DNA from: Micrococcales bacterium
Lineage (GTDB): Bacteria; Actinomycetota; Actinomycetes; S36-B12; UBA5976
Assembly (NCBI GenBank): GCA_024640585.1
Contig: JAHEEQ010000023.1
Location: forward strand, 1-8,237
Reading direction: 5' to 3'
DNA: 8,237 nt
Shown: piece by piece, positions 4,980 through 8,237 of the stretch
How the letters are laid out: each line of letters opens with the position of its first letter
Position numbering within the stretch: the stretch's first letter is position 1
Notes under the pieces: model-generated
The model's input: the letters and a program-made list of their open reading frames with translations, nothing else
Told to the model about the DNA's origin: nothing
Database searches by the model: none
Translations under genes and position numbers: made by a program

Positions 4980-6226
4980 GCAACTACTCGCCCGTCTTGC
5001 TCTGCGGTGAGAACAAAACGCAATTTAGACATCAGTATCGATGCAACTATGCATCCAAGTAACAACGTTCCAATCCAAAGATATGGAAAACCTCTTCCTA
5101 AAGTGACTGCAGCGATTAATGGACCAGCTGTGTTTGCCACATTCCATTGCAATGAGCTCAATGCGTTATAGCGGCCTCGTAAATTTGGAGGTGCTAATTC
5201 ATTCGCAAGTGCAGGACCGATTGGAGACCAGAGCATTTCACCAATCGCAAAAATGAACTGACTCAAACAAAGAAGAAAAACTGCAACACCATTTCCGGTT
5301 GGTACGGCTAAAGCAACAACTACCCAAGAAACCGCCCAGAGCAAACCCACTCCAGTCAATAGCCGGCTACGCGATTTGAGGTGAGCCCATTTAAGAATAA
5401 AAGTCTGCCCTAAAACTATGGTCGCAGTATTAACACCAAAAATCACGCCTAGCCATTTTGGCGAAAGGCCCACATGTGCGGTCGCGAAAAGTGAAATTCC
5501 AGCTTCAATACTTGCATAGCCAGCAACTAGCATTAAGAGTGAAGAAATAGATAACCGAACCATCACCTTGTCTTTGAAAACCTCCCGGTATCCACCTTCA
5601 GACAGTTCTTCTTCGTGATGAGTTTCTTTCCCTCTACCCACTTTCATAGTTAAGGCAATTACAAAGTAAGAAACATAAGAAGCAGCATTTAGGTAATAGA
5701 GTCGTTCGAAAGATGCTGCATCATTGGCAATCACCATGAGCGAACCAATCACTCCGCCAAGTCCTAAGCCTGCATTTAGCAACATGAATTGAATTCCATA
5801 TACGCGTTGGCGATGTTCTGGCGGAGTAATTCGCGCAATCATCGCTGACTGTGGGGGCCATATTGAACTTCCGCCAATAGCTCCAAGAATTCCTACTAAG
5901 TACGCATCTCGAAGTGTGTGAACCTGGCTCCATAAACCAACCGCAACCGCATCCACTACGAGCCCAACCAGCATGACAGGTTGCGGACCATATTTATCTA
6001 CCAATGTTCCGACTGGACCTGAAACCGCAAGACTGACAACAGCCATGATCGAAAGAGTTACAGTTGCTTGCGCAGTTGGAATGTCGCGAATTTGTGTTAA
6101 GTAAACCAAAAGCAAGGAAAGAGTTAGTCCACCGCCAACTGCATTCAATCCAACACCAGCAAGCATTCGAATCACCATTGGCGACAAGACTTCTCGCATT
6201 GAATATTTATTTTCTACTTCACTCAA
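4976..6226 (-). CDS. MFS transporter, drug/metabolite efflux-like
   Basis: 416-aa major facilitator superfamily permease in the cytoplasmic membrane, normal length for a 12-helix member. Hydrophobic segments alternate along the protein, with a charged central loop at about 196-222 (GRGKETHHEEELSEGG) between two six-helix halves. The motif A loop between helices 2 and 3 is GTLVDKYGPQP (73-83). The segment GLGLGGVIG (153-161) resembles the antiporter motif C, which favours export by proton exchange. A second loop with RGRYNA (350-355) marks the pseudo-repeat in the C-terminal half. The start appears to be TTG at 6226, 1 nt after the GNAT stop, with AGGT 7 nt upstream inside the end of the GNAT gene; the next in-frame ATG is codon 10. 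It is the second gene of the operon and overlaps the next gene by 4 bp. The substrate is unknown. Confidence 0.88.
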   Translation of the reverse strand: MSEVENKYSMREVLSPMVIRMLAGVGLNAVGGGLTLSLLLVYLTQIRDIPTAQATVTLSIMAVVSLAVSGPVGTLVDKYGPQPVMLVGLVVDAVAVGLWSQVHTLRDAYLVGILGAIGGSSIWPPQSAMIARITPPEHRQRVYGIQFMLLNAGLGLGGVIGSLMVIANDAASFERLYYLNAASYVSYFVIALTMKVGRGKETHHEEELSEGGYREVFKDKVMVRLSISSLLMLVAGYASIEAGISLFATAHVGLSPKWLGVIFGVNTATIVLGQTFILKWAHLKSRSRLLTGVGLLWAVSWVVVALAVPTGNGVAVFLLCLSQFIFAIGEMLWSPIGPALANELAPPNLRGRYNALSSLQWNVANTAGPLIAAVTLGRGFPYLWIGTLLLGCIVASILMSKLRFVLTAEQDGRVVA

Positions 6227-6227
6227 C

Positions 6228-6746
6228 TTATTTACCTAAACTAATCTCAATATGGGTCACGCCGTCTTCGGTCTCTTTCTTGATTGAGTCACCAAAAACT
6301 TCAAACAAACGGATCATCGCCCGATTTTGTGGAAGTACTTCGGCAACAAAAGTTCTAATTCCCTGCGCTCGAGCTGTTTCTGCAAGTAGCGAAAACAATG
6401 CGGAGCCCAAACCTTGCCTCTGGAATGTATCGCGAATTACAAACGCTACTTCTGCAGTTTTGTCATCAATCGTATCGAGGCGCCCCACTGCAACTATGTC
6501 ATCGTCCAACACTGCAACGTAGGCCTCGCGCAAACTGTGGTCTACATGTGTAAATCGTTCAACTTCTTTGTCCGTCAAGTGTGGATGAGCCGCAAAAAAC
6601 CTCTGATAAATCGTTCGGTCTGACAAACTTTCATGGAATGCAACCAAGCGCTCAGCGTCTTTGCGAGATATGGGCCGTACTGTGACTTTCCGACCATCAC
6701 GTAAGGTGACTGGAATCTGCTCAAATCGGCTTTGACTTGGAACCAT
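6228..6746 (-). CDS. GNAT family N-acetyltransferase
   Basis: 172-aa single-domain GNAT acetyltransferase, which would use acetyl-CoA to acetylate a small molecule or a protein amine. The N-terminal part VTLRDGRKVTVRPISRKDAERL (13-34) and LSDRTIYQRFF (41-51) resembles the GNAT domain of Pat/PatZ-type protein lysine acetyltransferases. The acetyl-CoA motif A is QRQGLG (109-114) in RDTFQRQGLGSAL, and N141 in LPQNRAMIRLFEVFG belongs to motif B. I see no cyclic-nucleotide domain and no CoA-ligase domain, so it is a stand-alone version. It is the first gene of the four-gene minus-strand operon, 1 nt ahead of the MFS start. The ATG at 6746 has no good Shine-Dalgarno site but a -10-like box just upstream. 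The substrate is unknown; protein acetylation is an inference from the resemblance. Confidence 0.88.
   Translation of the reverse strand: MVPSQSRFEQIPVTLRDGRKVTVRPISRKDAERLVAFHESLSDRTIYQRFFAAHPHLTDKEVERFTHVDHSLREAYVAVLDDDIVAVGRLDTIDDKTAEVAFVIRDTFQRQGLGSALFSLLAETARAQGIRTFVAEVLPQNRAMIRLFEVFGDSIKKETEDGVTHIEISLGK
6234..6237 (-). promoter_or_regulatory. Shine-Dalgarno supporting the TTG start of the MFS gene
   Basis: AGGT on the minus strand, 7 nt before the TTG at 6226 and overlapping the last codons of the GNAT gene. It favours the unusual TTG start over the ATG nine codons further in. Confidence 0.5.
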
Positions 6747-6752
6747 ACCGCC

Positions 6753-6758
6753 ACGCTA
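6753..6758 (-). promoter_or_regulatory. possible -10 box of the GNAT-MFS-phosphodiesterase-tdk operon
   Basis: TAGCGT on the minus strand fits TAnnnT and lies exactly 6 nt before the ATG at 6746, so the operon mRNA may be leaderless at its first gene. No clear -35 box is seen. Confidence 0.35.
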
Positions 6759-6790
6759 CTAGGGTGCACGAATCAGAGCGAAAAGCACCA

Positions 6791-6796
6791 TAAAAT
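6791..6796 (+). promoter_or_regulatory. possible -10 box of parC
   Basis: TAAAAT matches five of six TATAAT positions and would start transcription near 6803, giving a leader of about 42 nt with the AGGAGA site. No convincing -35 box at 16-18 bp spacing. Confidence 0.4.
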
Positions 6797-6834
6797 CCCG
6801 CAGGTTGAGCCAAATCAATCAAACCGACGTTTTC

Positions 6835-6840
6835 AGGAGA
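6835..6840 (+). promoter_or_regulatory. Shine-Dalgarno of parC
   Basis: AGGAGA ending 4 nt before the GTG at 6845. It selects this GTG as the start codon. Confidence 0.8.
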
Positions 6841-6844
6841 ATTT

Positions 6845-8237
6845 GTGGCGCGTAAGTCTGCACCTGCAGCCGAACCAGTCCAAGAACATATCGTCGATAT
6901 TGATGTCGCTTCCGAAATGCAGGGCTCATTTCTCGAATACGCGTATTCAGTTATTTATTCCCGTGCTCTTCCGGACGCCCGAGATGGATTAAAACCGGTA
7001 CAACGTCGAATTCTCTACACAATGAGTGAAATGGGGTTGCGCCCAGATCGCGGGCATGTGAAATCAGCCCGTGTAGTTGGTGAGGTTATGGGTCGACTCC
7101 ATCCGCATGGCGATGGAGCGATTTACGATGCAATGGTTCGTATGGCTCAGAGCTTCCAACTTCGACTACCACTAATAGACGGTCATGGAAACTTTGGTTC
7201 TCTTGATGACGGACCGGCGGCATATCGCTACACCGAAGCTCGACTTGCTCCATCAGCAGTTGCAATGACCGCATCCTTGGATGAAGATGTTGTTGATTTC
7301 GCGCCAAACTACGATGGACGTGAAACCGAACCACAAGTTTTGCCAGCTGCTATTCCAGCGCTGTTGGTAAATGGAGCTTCGGGCATCGCAGTGGGCATGG
7401 CTACAAATATGGCGCCTCATAATTTAAGTGAAGTAGTAACAGCGGCTCGCTATCTTTTGAAACATCCAAAAGCTGGCGTATCGGATTTGATTAAATACAT
7501 CCCAGGTCCAGACCTACCAACAGGTGGCATCATCGTTGGTTTGTCAGGAATTGCTGATGCCTACCGAGATGGACGTGGAACCTTCAAGATTCGCGCATCA
7601 GTTAAAGTTGAAAATGTTTCTGCCCGGCGCACTGCTCTGATTGTCACGGAACTGCCATACAACGTCGGCCCCGAAAAAGTTATTGAAAAGATCAAAGAAG
7701 GTGTAACTTCCAAAAAAATAACTGGGATATCAGATGTCACAGATTTATCTGATGGCGAAAAAGGTTTGCAATTAGTAATCGAACTCAAGTCTGGCTTCAA
7801 TCCACAAGCAGTTCTCGCTCAACTCTACAAAACCACACCGCTTGAAGATCAATTCTCCATCAACAACGTTGCTCTTGTCGATGGCGCTCCACAAACACTC
7901 GGACTTGTTGAGATGCTCGAAGTATTTCTTGGGCATCGAATTGAGGTTGTACGCAGGCGAAGCGAATTTCGTCGCAAGAAGGCACTTGATCGACTTCACT
8001 TAGTTGACGGACTCTTGATTGCCATTGTTGACATCGACAAAGTAATTGCGGTGATTCGAGCAAGCGATGACACAGCCGCAGCTCGAGAACAATTGATGAA
8101 GCAATTCAAACTAAGCGAAATTCAGGCAAATTACATCCTTGAAATGCCACTTCGTCGACTAACTAAATTTTCTCGAATTGAAATCGAAAAAGAACAAAAA
8201 GAACTTCGAGACACAATTTCACTTCTTGAGCAATTGC
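6845..8237 (+). CDS. parC: DNA topoisomerase IV subunit A (ParC/GyrA family), 3' end beyond window
   Basis: First 464 codons of a type IIA topoisomerase A subunit; the window edge cuts the gene in the coiled-coil region before the C-terminal DNA-wrapping domain. The subunit cuts and rejoins both DNA strands through a tyrosyl-DNA link and works with a B subunit not seen here. Visible landmarks: the opening [35 protein letters not shown] (23-57), the winged-helix motif [13 protein letters not shown] (83-95), and the catalytic tyrosine Y129 in [10 protein letters not shown]. Further along are [22 protein letters not shown] and, near the cut, [37 protein letters not shown] is typical of the actinobacterial topoisomerase IV-type paralogue rather than its main GyrA, so parC is preferred, but gyrA cannot be excluded without the C-terminus and the partner gene. 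The position matching E. coli GyrA Ser83 is G91. The start is GTG with AGGAGA just upstream. Confidence 0.9.
   Translation, partial: MARKSAPAAEPVQEHIVDIDVASEMQGSFLEYAYSVIYSRALPDARDGLKPVQRRILYTMSEMGLRPDRGHVKSARVVGEVMGRLHPHGDGAIYDAMVRMAQSFQLRLPLIDGHGNFGSLDDGPAAYRYTEARLAPSAVAMTASLDEDVVDFAPNYDGRETEPQVLPAAIPALLVNGASGIAVGMATNMAPHNLSEVVTAARYLLKHPKAGVSDLIKYIPGPDLPTGGIIVGLSGIADAYRDGRGTFKIRASVKVENVSARRTALIVTELPYNVGPEKVIEKIKEGVTSKKITGISDVTDLSDGEKGLQLVIELKSGFNPQAVLAQLYKTTPLEDQFSINNVALVDGAPQTLGLVEMLEVFLGHRIEVVRRRSEFRRKKALDRLHLVDGLLIAIVDIDKVIAVIRASDDTAAAREQLMKQFKLSEIQANYILEMPLRRLTKFSRIEIEKEQKELRDTISLLEQL

Noticed and set aside
6064..6522. 152-codon plus-strand reading frame across the MFS and GNAT genes
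   Set aside because: It spans two real genes in antisense, with a low-complexity Ser-rich translation and no domain.
6803..6825. Imperfect hairpin in the parC leader (GGTTGA with TCAAACC)
   Set aside because: Only six pairs with a bulge and no downstream T-tract; too weak to claim as an attenuator or riboswitch.
7086..8063. Several minus-strand reading frames opposite parC
   Set aside because: All are antisense to a conserved topoisomerase coding region and look compositionally random.
1..8237. CRISPR array, tRNA/rRNA, insertion sequence, prophage or defence island
   Set aside because: I saw no regularly spaced repeats, RNA gene signatures, transposase or integrase motifs, or terminal repeats, and nearly all sequence is accounted for by housekeeping-type genes.

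Overview
The window is a compact stretch of an actinobacterial chromosome, AT-leaning for that phylum (GC looks like the low-to-mid 40s by eye). Three protein families here are essentially actinobacterial: DUF4193, DUF3093 and SepH (DUF3071). The low GC, tiny intergenic gaps, overlapping stop codons and repeated leaderless-type starts suggest a streamlined planktonic lineage such as the freshwater Nanopelagicales (acI). That placement is an inference. There are nine complete genes and one gene cut by the right edge. I found no RNA genes, mobile elements or CRISPR array, and no gene-free stretch as long as 300 bases.

Layout. Positions 38-833, minus strand: a two-gene unit, DUF4193 zinc-ribbon protein then DUF3093 membrane protein. 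Positions 927-1448, plus: a gamma-carbonic-anhydrase-like beta-helix protein. Positions 1445-2248, minus: an inositol-monophosphatase family enzyme (SuhB type), convergent with the previous gene. Positions 2343-3260, plus: the cell-division regulator SepH. Positions 3257-6746, minus: a tight four-gene operon transcribed GNAT acetyltransferase, MFS transporter, alkaline-phosphatase-superfamily phosphodiesterase, thymidine kinase. Positions 6845 to the edge, plus: the first 464 codons of a topoisomerase IV subunit A (ParC/GyrA family).

The genes are mostly housekeeping: division (SepH), DNA topology (ParC), thymidine salvage (Tdk) and phosphate-ester metabolism (SuhB, phosphodiesterase). I see no clear defence or mobile system. 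The most interesting signals are regulatory. A perfect 16-bp palindrome sits just upstream of sepH. Three perfect dyads lie within 58 bp in the 3' end of tdk, right after the sepH stop, where they may act as a terminator embedded in coding sequence. Both convergent pairs share stop codons in a 4-bp overlap. Each of the three divergent promoter regions pairs one Shine-Dalgarno-led gene with one gene that looks leaderless. The carbonic-anhydrase-like protein also appears to have lost one canonical metal-binding histidine.
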